Positions 8,586-17,659 of a DNA stretch of 55,787 nt are shown in pieces (positions within the stretch are counted from its first letter, which is position 1; each line of letters begins with the position of its first letter). Below the pieces are notes generated by a model, which was not told the DNA's origin, made no database searches, and saw only the letters and a program-made list of their open reading frames with translations. The position numbers were made by a program, and so were the translations under genes. Source of the stretch: Bacillus alveayuensis (GTDB lineage Bacteria > Bacillota > Bacilli > Bacillales > Aeribacillaceae); assembly GCA_030812955.1 (NCBI GenBank), contig JAUSTR010000014.1:1-55787 (forward strand), read 5' to 3'.

Positions 8586-9524
8586 TTACAGTACAGGAAC
8601 GAGTTTATCCGCCAATTTGGATGGGAGAAGATCTGTCAATAGTCCTTTTTGTCCTTCATAATTCAGCATCAAGTTAGAATCTTGCCAATAGTAAATACGA
8701 GCAATTTCATCATTTACTTCCAACAGTTTATTCACAAGTACATCAACATGCAGATGAACTTCAGAAATGCTGCGTAACCCTTCTGTTTCCTCCAAACTCA
8801 CTAAATCTCGCAAATCGCCAGCAATGAACTCAGGAGAATGATATTCTACACGTAAGTAAAAACGCGGGTATTGCCCAACTTTGCTGCGGGTCGCGCTCAA
8901 TGGAATCGCTTTAACAACAGCTTGATCAAATAAACGGACATCTTCTTTCGTCAATCTTGTATGTGCAGCACCATGACCGCTTATGATCCCATGGAACGCT
9001 AAGAATGAATAATACACTCGATAATCTTTGCCTATGTTACCACCTTCGTTTTTATCATCTGAACCGAAATGCGATGTAATGCTTGCTGATTCAACGAGTG
9101 TGACTTTATTTAATGAATATCCCCAGTTAAACTGAATCGGACCGGTAAACGTCATGGAGCTTCCTTTATTCTCTGATTTGATTGGCATCGTCGCGCCGAA
9201 CATGCGAACATCAATAAATTGGTCAAGCATCCAATTTTGTTCTTCCTTTGATAATTTATTAATGTTCACTTTGCCATCGTACTTTTCAAACAAACGTTTA
9301 ATCCGTTCTGTGGCATTCACTGTTTCTCCATCGACTTTGCCGACAAAAATCTCATTGCCGATTTGTTCTAAGTAGTCACGAATATATCGCTTTAAACGAA
9401 CGTCACTCACTAAGTTTAACGAACGTTCGTAATCCATGCGCGGACGATTCTCTTCGTCAATATCGCCGTTTGGATTTGTTAGCTTGGCATCATAAAGGAA
9501 TAAAATATCGCTATTGTTCATCAT
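8586..9524 (-). CDS. cas7b: Cascade backbone subunit Cas7 (Csh2 type)
   Basis: Several copies of Cas7 coat the spacer part of the crRNA and form the backbone of Cascade. The 312-residue product opens with NSDILFLYDAKLTNPNGD and the NRPRMD motif, both characteristic of the Csh2/Cas7 I-B family. A glycine-rich FHGIISGHGAAHT segment lies in the middle. The start overlaps the cas8b stop by 14 bases and has GGAGG at five bases, so translation is probably coupled. The second ATG, one codon in, is an equally good start. Confidence 0.95.
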   Translation of the reverse strand: MMNNSDILFLYDAKLTNPNGDIDEENRPRMDYERSLNLVSDVRLKRYIRDYLEQIGNEIFVGKVDGETVNATERIKRLFEKYDGKVNINKLSKEEQNWMLDQFIDVRMFGATMPIKSENKGSSMTFTGPIQFNWGYSLNKVTLVESASITSHFGSDDKNEGGNIGKDYRVYYSFLAFHGIISGHGAAHTRLTKEDVRLFDQAVVKAIPLSATRSKVGQYPRFYLRVEYHSPEFIAGDLRDLVSLEETEGLRSISEVHLHVDVLVNKLLEVNDEIARIYYWQDSNLMLNYEGQKGLLTDLLPSKLADKLVPVL

Positions 9525-11502
9525 TAATTCCTCCCTGTTTTTTGCTTAACTCTTCGTATTCAGATGACTGATTATCTTTTTTCGCGCTGCTTAAAATCCG
9601 CTTTGTTCCATATGCATAGCCGGATAGCAAATAAAAAACGCTTTCGCGGTCTGATAGCTTCCATGTTTCTTGTAAAGCCGAATCAAAAAGGTGTTTATGT
9701 TGAGAATAAATCTTTTCATTTCGTATAGAGGCGATTTTAAGTTGTCTCAGCTTTTCAAATACCTCGTTTGAAAGCAATATCAACTTTTGCTTATTCATGC
9801 CATGATAATTAATTTTTGATAAAATTGGCTTGTTTGCCGTTTTGCCACTGCGGGCTTGTCCGAGTGCTTCTGTACGTTCTTTTGTTTTCCGTACTTGCTC
9901 AGCGCCAATTTCCGCAATTAAATATCCCAGCAAAAATAGTGAACTTTGTGCGACATTATAACTCATCGTCTCCATATACTCTGCCATATCAGCATCAGGG
10001 AAATCATATGTAACCTTTGTCATCTCCCTTTCCTCCTTTATTAAGTTAAGCGTTTGCAACAGTTTCAAGAACAATTGTGCTCGCACCATCGCATCTACTA
10101 AATGAAAATCATTGTATTCTTTTTTGTCGCTATATTGATAAAGACCATAGTTAGCATACACGTGTACTTTGGCAAGTTGCACAAATTGAGTGATTAACCA
10201 TTGATATGAAAGTGGTTTATTTGTTAAAAGCGACTCGTATACTTGCAAAATTTTACGTTTTTCGAAATTTTCCCCGCGTTGAACACGCATTGGAATTAAG
10301 TAGTAGAGCGGTTCCAAACCAAGATTAAATTTTTCGTTACCAAAAAAGTGTTGTCCTATTTCCCCTACTTTTCGCATTTCATAACCTAGTCGGCGCAAAT
10401 GAGTGAGAGTAACATCAGATACTAGCTTGTTTACCTTTAATGCAGCTTGTATCGGTGTATAAAACAGAAAGTGCAACGAAATATGGTTGTCCATTTGATC
10501 TTCGAATTCTTTGCAGTCTTCTATATCTCGATGCAATGCTTCAGCCGTTTCAACTGTTTTTACCATTCGAACAAATTGGTTAACACGTTTGCTAATGTCT
10601 TCAAGTGGAGCATTCTCAAATGGAACATCATATAAAAAGTCTGGGATGATATAACAAGGGAGGCCGCTGAAACGAGTAGTGAAGTTGCGGAGAATGTACG
10701 CTTCCCCTGCCATAACCGCTTGATAGGCATCTTTGCTGACGGATAAGTTTTTAATAAAAGATTTCTCATCGAGGTTACTAGCAAAACTGATTTTATCGTT
10801 TATGTAATATTTAAACTTTAATTTTGTCATTCTTCCCGTAACAAGATCCTTTTTGTTTGTAAGGACGCATACACCCTTTTTCGCATTTTCAAATACGCTT
10901 AGTTTCTCTGCGATAACAAGTCGTTCATATTCTGATTGCGAAATGACGAGCTGTCCATCGATGGCAAGGGAATACAAGAGAACGTCTTTTATGTTAACAT
11001 TGACTTCTTTTTCAATAAAAGTCTGAAACTGTTTCGCTACTTCCTTAACGGCTTTTTTTCCGTCAGTTTCTGTAAGTTTGCCTCCAACGTATATTGGATT
11101 AAATACGTAACGATACCTTTTTTGTTGCCCCTCCCCAAGATTTAGAAAGAAAAAGTTGTGTGCTTTCTCTAGGAAAGGATAGTAGATATCTTCTTGATTC
11201 CAACGTTCAAGCAAATTCGGAATTGTTTGACCGACTAAATATTCTAAGTTGTCCGTCGTTCCATACCATTGTGGACTGTTCCTTCCGTCTGCTTTACCAA
11301 TCCACAACAACTCTAAAGATGTCGATTCACTTATTTCTTTTGGTACTAATTTGACTTTTTTATCTTTAACAGAAAAATCGACAATGATTACATATTTAGT
11401 TGTGCCATGTGGTCTTGCGATTGGTAGCGTTATTGCCTGAATAACAGATGGTTTTTCTTCGGTTAAATACTTATTGCCAAGGGTGTAAATCGTTTTAATC
11501 AC
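9511..11502 (-). CDS. cas8b: Cascade large subunit Cas8b
   Basis: Cas8b recognises the PAM and helps open the target duplex. The 663-residue product matches the layout of type I-B large subunits (Csh1/TM1802 group): first gene of the operon, directly before cas7, divergent N-terminal half and helical C-terminal half. There are no short diagnostic motifs, so the call rests on length, position and general resemblance (for example LGNKYLTEEKPSVIQ and the YYLIPMRVQRG region). I choose the GTG at 11502, eight bases after AAGGAGG; an upstream GTG lies inside that site. A C-terminal Cas11-like product made from an internal start is known in this family but not demonstrated here. Confidence 0.88.
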   Translation of the reverse strand: MIKTIYTLGNKYLTEEKPSVIQAITLPIARPHGTTKYVIIVDFSVKDKKVKLVPKEISESTSLELLWIGKADGRNSPQWYGTTDNLEYLVGQTIPNLLERWNQEDIYYPFLEKAHNFFFLNLGEGQQKRYRYVFNPIYVGGKLTETDGKKAVKEVAKQFQTFIEKEVNVNIKDVLLYSLAIDGQLVISQSEYERLVIAEKLSVFENAKKGVCVLTNKKDLVTGRMTKLKFKYYINDKISFASNLDEKSFIKNLSVSKDAYQAVMAGEAYILRNFTTRFSGLPCYIIPDFLYDVPFENAPLEDISKRVNQFVRMVKTVETAEALHRDIEDCKEFEDQMDNHISLHFLFYTPIQAALKVNKLVSDVTLTHLRRLGYEMRKVGEIGQHFFGNEKFNLGLEPLYYLIPMRVQRGENFEKRKILQVYESLLTNKPLSYQWLITQFVQLAKVHVYANYGLYQYSDKKEYNDFHLVDAMVRAQLFLKLLQTLNLIKEEREMTKVTYDFPDADMAEYMETMSYNVAQSSLFLLGYLIAEIGAEQVRKTKERTEALGQARSGKTANKPILSKINYHGMNKQKLILLSNEVFEKLRQLKIASIRNEKIYSQHKHLFDSALQETWKLSDRESVFYLLSGYAYGTKRILSSAKKDNQSSEYEELSKKQGGINDEQ

Positions 11503-11543
11503 CGTCTGCACCTCCTTTAAATAAAAATGTAATATTTATTTAA

Positions 11544-11571
11544 ATTTTATCAATATTAACTATTATTTCAA
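11544..11571 (-). promoter_or_regulatory. Candidate promoter of the cas operon
   Basis: On the minus strand TTGAAA (11566-11571) and TAAAAT (11544-11549) are separated by 16 bases, about 40 bases before the cas8b start. The region is very A/T-rich, so other hexamers are possible. Confidence 0.4.
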
Positions 11572-11624
11572 TATTTTCTATATATTTTAACATTTTGTTC
11601 AAAAACATAAATAATTTTTTGAAC

Positions 11625-11759
11625 TTAACGCCTTCTAAAAATCCAATCATCCCTTTTTGTTTCTACATGTAAATAAATTTTTTCTGATATTTTCCTCACA
11701 TGATTTCCCTTTTTCAGAATGGATGTGATCGATATATTAATGACTTTTCTCTCAAACAT
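11625..11759 (-). CDS. Unrecognised 44-residue basic protein between array 2 and cas8b
   Basis: An ATG at 11759 opens a 44-codon frame ending at 11625, with GGGAGG seven bases upstream. The product begins MFERKVINISITSILKKG, is rich in lysine and arginine, and ends KRDDWIFRRR. Its alternating hydrophobic pattern suggests beta strands. I recognise no family. The ribosome site is the 3' arm of a perfect 44-bp palindrome, so in a long transcript it would be buried in a hairpin. Position upstream of cas8b and in the same direction suggests co-transcription or a regulatory role. It could also be a remnant of a longer gene; the good ribosome site argues against that. Confidence 0.45.
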   Translation of the reverse strand: MFERKVINISITSILKKGNHVRKISEKIYLHVETKRDDWIFRRR

Positions 11760-11766
11760 TTTTATG

Positions 11767-11810
11767 CCTCCCTCTATAAATGTTGATATATCAACATTTA
11801 TAGAGGGAGG
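11767..11810. repeat. Perfect 44-bp palindrome
   Basis: The sequence reads CCTCCCTCTATAAATGTTGATA and then its exact reverse complement, without a loop. Neither side has a T-run, so it is a poor intrinsic terminator. The centre TGTTGATATATCAACA looks like an operator for a dimeric repressor. It lies between the trailer end of array 2 and the small ORF, whose ribosome site it contains. Confidence 0.95.
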
Positions 11811-11836
11811 ATTGGAGTTTTACCGCTACTGTGATT

Positions 11837-14800
11837 GTTTCAATTCCTCATAGTTAAGATAAAAACCCCTTTCATCCTTCGTTCTCATCCAAGCTTGATA
11901 TATGTTTCAATCCCTCATAGTTAAGATAAAAACCTTCTATACCAAAATCCAAAATTCTTTTTTGATTGGTTTCAATCCCTCATAGTTAAGATAAAAACCT
12001 TTCTATGTTGATATTCACCGGAATCCCTCCCGTGCTAGTTTCAATCCCTCATAGTTAAGATAAAAACTTGGAATGACCTTGATTGCTTTTATTATGGTAT
12101 TATTTAAGTTTCAATCCCTCATAGTTAAGATAAAAACAGCAATGGCGTTTTGTACGTTCTTCCAAGCTTTTTTGTTTCAATCCCTCATAGTTAAGATAAA
12201 AACTGTTTGTTTTCCTCTGTAGTATTGAAGCGCAGCATCCGCGTTTCAATCCCTCATAGTTAAGATAAAAACTAACTTCAATCTCACGAATAAACTCTCT
12301 GATCGAAGTTTCAATCCCTCATAGTTAAGATAAAAACTCGATTAAACATGCGCTCATATATGATGATCTGAAGTTTCAATCCCTCATAGTTAAGATAAAA
12401 ACGTTCTTTTTCGATATGTGCGTCCAGCTGGCGTTGCAACTGTTTCAATCCCTCATAGTTAAGATAAAAACTTGACGGATTTTCACGTTGAAGCAATTGT
12501 GGAACTCTAGTTTCAATCCCTCATAGTTAAGATAAAAACTCCTCCTCGTTTTCAACTTTTTGAGCCACAAACATGTTTCAATCCCTCATAGTTAAGATAA
12601 AAACATTGCTACAGCATTTCTTATACCGTTACTCCATGCCTGGTTTCAATCCCTCATAGTTAAGATAAAAACTAGTAATTCTTTACTCAAGATATCTCTC
12701 CTTTTTCTAGTTTCAATCCCTCATAGTTAAGATAAAAACTTTTTTACAGATTGGAAAGTAAAACCGTGGAAATAGTTTCAATCCCTCATAGTTAAGATAA
12801 AAACGGTCTCATAGGACTAGACATTCTTAATTCTGTATGAGTTTCAATCCCTCATAGTTAAGATAAAAACGTCAATCAAACAGATTACGATACCGACATG
12901 AATGGTGGTTTCAATCCCTCATAGTTAAGATAAAAACATGCAAACCAGATTGCATTAAAGGCGAATCAAAGCGATCGTTTCAATCCCTCATAGTTAAGAT
13001 AAAAACGATAGTTATAGGATGTCAATGGAGAACCTTCTCATGCTGTTTCAATCCCTCATAGTTAAGATAAAAACACTACAGATGACGTTGATATTGCATA
13101 GTACGAGAAGTTTCAATCCCTCATAGTTAAGATAAAAACTGCGTAGTTCCATCCGAGCTCGATCTAGGCAGGAGGTTTCAATCCCTCATAGTTAAGATAA
13201 AAACCCTGCCTTATTAACCTTAAACAGGTTTCAGATACTTTGTTTCAATCCCTCATAGTTAAGATAAAAACTGAAACTAGGCAAGCTGCAATATTGGATG
13301 TTCGAAAGTTGTTTCAATCCCTCATAGTTAAGATAAAAACCCGTCTATCTTTCCAGTGAAGTTGTTCATTGAAGGTTTCAATCCCTCATAGTTAAGATAA
13401 AAACTCCTAAAACAGCTTTATACGGTCGTGGAAAAGGTGAAGTTTCAATCCCTCATAGTTAAGATAAAAACGCTTATCAAGTCGAGTTTCAATCTGTCCA
13501 AAACGGTTTCAATCCCTCATAGTTAAGATAAAAACGGAACACCTTCATAAAGCGTTTCGCACACTTCTTGGTTTCAATCCCTCATAGTTAAGATAAAAAC
13601 AAAGTGCGTGGCTTATTCTGCAAAGTACTTATGACCGGTTTCAATCCCTCATAGTTAAGATAAAAACAGCTATTCGTTCAGCTCTAACTTGTTCAACGGT
13701 CGTGTTTCAATCCCTCATAGTTAAGATAAAAACGAAACATTTACGGTGGCCGAATCGGTGTTATGCGTGTTTCAATCCCTCATAGTTAAGATAAAAACGG
13801 TGATCACGCTGTTTCTTCCTCTCTTTCAATGAGTGGGTTTCAATCCCTCATAGTTAAGATAAAAACGAATGAATTCCCTTGAAGTTTTTAAGGTTGAGTG
13901 TGTTTCAATCCCTCATAGTTAAGATAAAAACGCTTAAAAAGCACAAAATCAATCGAAATGAAGTTTACTGTTTCAATCCCTCATAGTTAAGATAAAAACA
14001 ATGTTTCTGTCCATCCAGCCTTATTATTTATGTGCATGTTTCAATCCCTCATAGTTAAGATAAAAACATATTTTAGGTTCTCAGCTTTTTGTTGGAGAAT
14101 ACTGTTTCAATCCCTCATAGTTAAGATAAAAACGAGAGAGAAGAGAAAGAGTTTGATTCATTCGTTATGGAGTTTCAATCCCTCATAGTTAAGATAAAAA
14201 CGTTTTCCAGTTCTTGAATTCGTTTTTCGGATTGTGTAACGTTTCAATCCCTCATAGTTAAGATAAAAACGGCGAGTTTTTTATATTTCATCAATATCTA
14301 GACCGGTTTCAATCCCTCATAGTTAAGATAAAAACAAGGCCCCATGAAGTCCACCGAACCCAAATGAATGGTGTTTCAATCCCTCATAGTTAAGATAAAA
14401 ACGTGTAACTCATTGCAACAATAGCGAATGCTTCTTCGGTGTTTCAATCCCTCATAGTTAAGATAAAAACGTATTGGTTTGAATGAGCTTCATAAAGGGT
14501 TTTAAGTTTCAATCCCTCATAGTTAAGATAAAAACCCTAGTTTCACATGAGCATGGTGATCATTGCAAATACGGTTTCAATCCCTCATAGTTAAGATAAA
14601 AACTCCAATGCATTTCCATATGCTGTGTACTCATTCCCTTGTTTCAATCCCTCATAGTTAAGATAAAAACTTTTTTTGCTCACGATTTCACCTCGTGTTA
14701 TATTGTTTCAATCCCTCATAGTTAAGATAAAAACTCAATACGGATGGTTAGCACTTTATGAACGTCCTGAGTTTCAATCCCTCATAGTTAAGATAAAAAC

Positions 14801-15668
14801 GCAGGTCGCTTATTACGGTCATAAGTACTTTGCAGAAGTTTCAATCCCTCATAGTTAAGATAAAAACAAGCTTGCAGAGGCTGTTGAGAAACGGAAAAAA
14901 TATTGTTTCAATCCCTCATAGTTAAGATAAAAACGAACAGTTACAATTCGTTGAAAGTACAGTTGTTGATGGTTTCAATCCCTCATAGTTAAGATAAAAA
15001 CAATTCAAATACGCTCGATTCAAGTTGTTTGAAACACGTTTCAATCCCTCATAGTTAAGATAAAAACTCGTTGACCAAGTAATGGGTCGTTGCTCGATTG
15101 ATGGCGCGTTTCAATCCCTCATAGTTAAGATAAAAACGTTGTTGCTTTGACTGCTTTTATAGTTGGATCAGTGTTTCAATCCCTCATAGTTAAGATAAAA
15201 ACAAAGAGAAGGAATCAACACTCTTTTCATAGAATATAGTTTCAATCCCTCATAGTTAAGATAAAAACAATTCCCCATTGAACTGCTGCTCTTTTCATTG
15301 AACCGCGTTTCAATCCCTCATAGTTAAGATAAAAACCCAGGTGCATTACGATTAAACTTACAATTCTTTTCAGAGTTTCAATCCCTCATAGTTAAGATAA
15401 AAACAGTTAAAGATATAATGAAAATTTTTGGAAATTTTCAGGTTTCAATCCCTCATAGTTAAGATAAAAACTTTTCTGTTCTCGGCTCTTGGTCATTGCT
15501 CCAAAACTGTTTCAATCCCTCATAGTTAAGATAAAAACCTGTACCCAGGGGATACAGAAACGGTCGTTGAGTGTTTCAATCCCTCATAGTTAAGATAAAA
15601 ACTTACATTTTCGGAGGGGATAATGAAAAGTCACAAGAGTTTCAATCCCTCATAGTTAAGATAAAAAC
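11837..15668 (-). CRISPR. CRISPR array 2, type I-B (58 repeats, 57 spacers)
   Basis: I count 58 copies of the 30-bp repeat, ending here in AAAAAC, with spacers of 34-40 bp. The leftmost copy (11837-11866) carries one C-to-T change, and all others look identical. The trailer is therefore on the left, the leader on the right and transcription on the minus strand, as for array 1. Spacers at 14000-14037, 14202-14240 and 15472-15508 match spacers of array 1. Spacers at 13601-13637 and 14801-14837 overlap by 22 bases in opposite orientation. The length and near-uniform repeats suggest an active array. Confidence 0.98.
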
Positions 15669-15854
15669 CCAAAAATTTGTTGATATTATTACATTCTCCG
15701 TTCATAATAAAATTCCTCTTTTTCATTTTAGCAAATTATAAGATTTTGTAATAACACCTATTTTCTTCTTATTTCTCTCATTTTCTCTGTTTTTCTTTGA
15801 ATTTGAAAAAGTCGTCGATCCCCCGGGGTTTTGACGCTATTAGAGGTTGACGAC
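15669..15854 (-). promoter_or_regulatory. Leader of CRISPR array 2
   Basis: This non-coding stretch lies between the newest repeat of array 2 and the end of the HNH/ABC-F reading frame. It begins CCAAAAATTTGTTGATA next to the repeat and ends with a 44-nt box (15811-15854), GTCGTCGATCCCCCGGGG to GGTTGACGAC, homologous to the box in leader 1. The box-to-array distance is 142 bases here and 134 in leader 1. Confidence 0.8.
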
Positions 15855-15858
15855 ATTT

Positions 15859-17460
15859 TTACCCTTCCATCTCTTCTACTAAAAACGACAGCTCTTCCCA
15901 TCGTTCAAGTGCTTTTTCTAATTCTTCTTCAACGGATTGTTGTTCTTGATAGAGAGTTTGAATGCGGTCGAAGTCGCTTCCAGCCTCAGCGATTTCTTGT
16001 TCGAGTTGCTTCAGTTTATTTTCCAATTCAGCAATTCGGTCCTCAATGGTTTCCCATTCTTTTTGTTCTTTATAGGACAATTTTTTGTGACGTTCTTTCT
16101 TTTGAGGTGGCTTTTTTTCAGGTTTTTCTTTGACCATTTCTTGCTGCTTTTTCATTTCTAAAAACTCTGAATAGCTTACTTGGAAATGAGAAATGACTCC
16201 ATTTCCTTCAAAAACTAGTAAATGATCGACAACCCGATCTAAAAAATAGCGATCGTGGAAAACGGTGACGACAACACCAGGGAACTGTTCGAGATAGTCT
16301 TCTAATACACCTAATGTTTCCGTATCTAATTCGTTTGTTGGCTCATCTAAAAATAACACATTTGGTTCTTCCATCAATACTCTCAGTAAATATAAACGTC
16401 TTCTTTCTCCACAGGATAAACGATGAATGTACGTCCATTGATGATAACGCGGGAATAAAAAGCGCTCTAACATTTGTTCTGCTGTAATAATTTGCCCATC
16501 AACCGTTCGTACAACCTCTGCAACTTCTTTAATATATTCAATTACTCTTAAATTCTCGTTCATTTCTTCATGACCTTGTGTGTAATAGCCAATTCTTACT
16601 GTTTCACCAATATCTATTGTTCCACTATCTGGTTGAAGTCGTCCAGCTAATATATTAAGTAACGTCGATTTTCCGCTGCCGTTTGGCCCAATAATTCCTA
16701 ATCGCTCTCCTGGCGTGAGTAAATAGCTAAAGTACTTCACAAGATGTTTTCCGTCAAATGATTTTGAAATGTTTTCGACTTCGATTACTTTTTTTCCAAG
16801 ACGTTTAGAGCCGATGGCAAAATCGAGTTCCCCTTGTTGAACAGGTCCTTTTTGCTCATGCAGTTTTTCAATCCGTTCAATTCGTGCTTTTTGTTTCGTT
16901 GTTCTTGCTTTAGCCCCGCGGCGAAGCCATGCTAGCTCCCTCTGCAAAATATTTTGCCGCTTCATTTCATTTTGAACCTTTAAAGCTTCTCGTTCTGCTT
17001 TTTTCTCAAGAAACATTTCATAGGTTCCTTCATACGTATAAAGTTTCCCTTGATCTAGTTCAAAAATTTTATTGGTGACACGATTCAAGAAATAGCGATC
17101 GTGCGTCACCATTAAAATGGATCCTTTATATTGAGCTAAGTAGCCTTCTGACCATTCAATCGTTTCATTGTCTAAATGATTCGTTGGCTCATCTAAAATG
17201 AGTAAATCAGCTGGTTGAATTAAGGCTCTTGCAATGGTCACTCTCTTTTTCTGACCACCTGATAATTGTTGAACCTTCATTGAATAATTCGTAAACAAGG
17301 CATGAATTTGCTTATGACAAGGAATACATAAGTAAGCCGTTGGCAAAAAAGTACCTCCCTCTTCCTTTGGGGTAAGATGATGAACCGTTGTTTTCACATT
17401 TTCACGTTTACATAACTCACATGTAGTTGGATTTTGCTTTTCTTGGGGACTGTCCCCCAC
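15859..17460 (-). pseudogene. Chimeric ORF: HNH nuclease core fused to truncated ABC-F ATPase
   Basis: One open frame of 533 codons joins two unrelated pieces. Residues 14-58 (CELCKRENVKTTVHHLTP to CIPCHKQIHALFTN) are a small HNH endonuclease of YisB type. From about residue 62 (KVQQLSGGQKKRV) it is an ABC-F protein entering at the signature motif of the first ATPase domain. That domain keeps Walker B (LLILDEPTNHLD) but has lost its Walker A and Q-loop. The linker, the second domain (GPNGSGKST, LSCGERRR, LFLDEPTNELD) and the C-terminal coiled coil are complete. The frame opens with GTG in a GGGGACTGTCCCC palindrome and has no ribosome site, so it is probably a deletion product and perhaps not translated. 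Confidence 0.75.
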
Positions 17461-17467
17461 TACGATT

Positions 17468-17548
17468 GACTGTTTTCGTAAACTTTGTTGCTTGCCTGGA
17501 CAGTCGAAAAGCTATGGTTGCAAAGCAACAATCTTATTGAAAAGAGCC
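17468..17548. repeat. MITE-like repeat, copy A (internally deleted)
   Basis: The stretch GTTTTCGTAAACTTTGTTGC to GAAAAGAGCC matches copies at 38851-38935 and 41123-41324. It has the same internal deletion as the 38851 copy and has lost its left AAGGCT terminus. It lies directly before the chimeric HNH/ABC-F frame, next to a rearrangement point. Confidence 0.75.
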
Positions 17549-17563
17549 ATTTCGTTAAATAAT

Positions 17564-17604
17564 AAAACCCCTCAGAAATGATCCATAACTTCTGTGGGGT
17601 TTGA
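17564..17604 (-). terminator. Intrinsic terminator after the phosphotransferase gene
   Basis: On the minus strand a stem AAACCCCACAGAA paired with TTCTGAGGGGTTTT is followed by an A/T-rich tail. It lies about 60 bases beyond the stop of the gene at 17660 and should end the acyl-CoA dehydrogenase/kinase operon. Confidence 0.7.
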
Positions 17605-17659
17605 CAGTATTGGGAGAGTTTAAGAAACGTTTTGGATATTTTAACGAAAGCCCTTATAT

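Noticed and set aside
11550-11600. ATTGAAAT near 11565 on the minus strand, resembling the crRNA handle, as a possible CreA-like crRNA mimic
   Set aside because: Only the last seven bases fit well and the surroundings are extremely A/T-rich. No second pseudo-repeat is present at spacer distance.
15859-17460. Calling the ORF an intact ABC-F translation factor
   Set aside because: The first ATPase domain lacks Walker A and Q-loop, and the N-terminus is an HNH protein.
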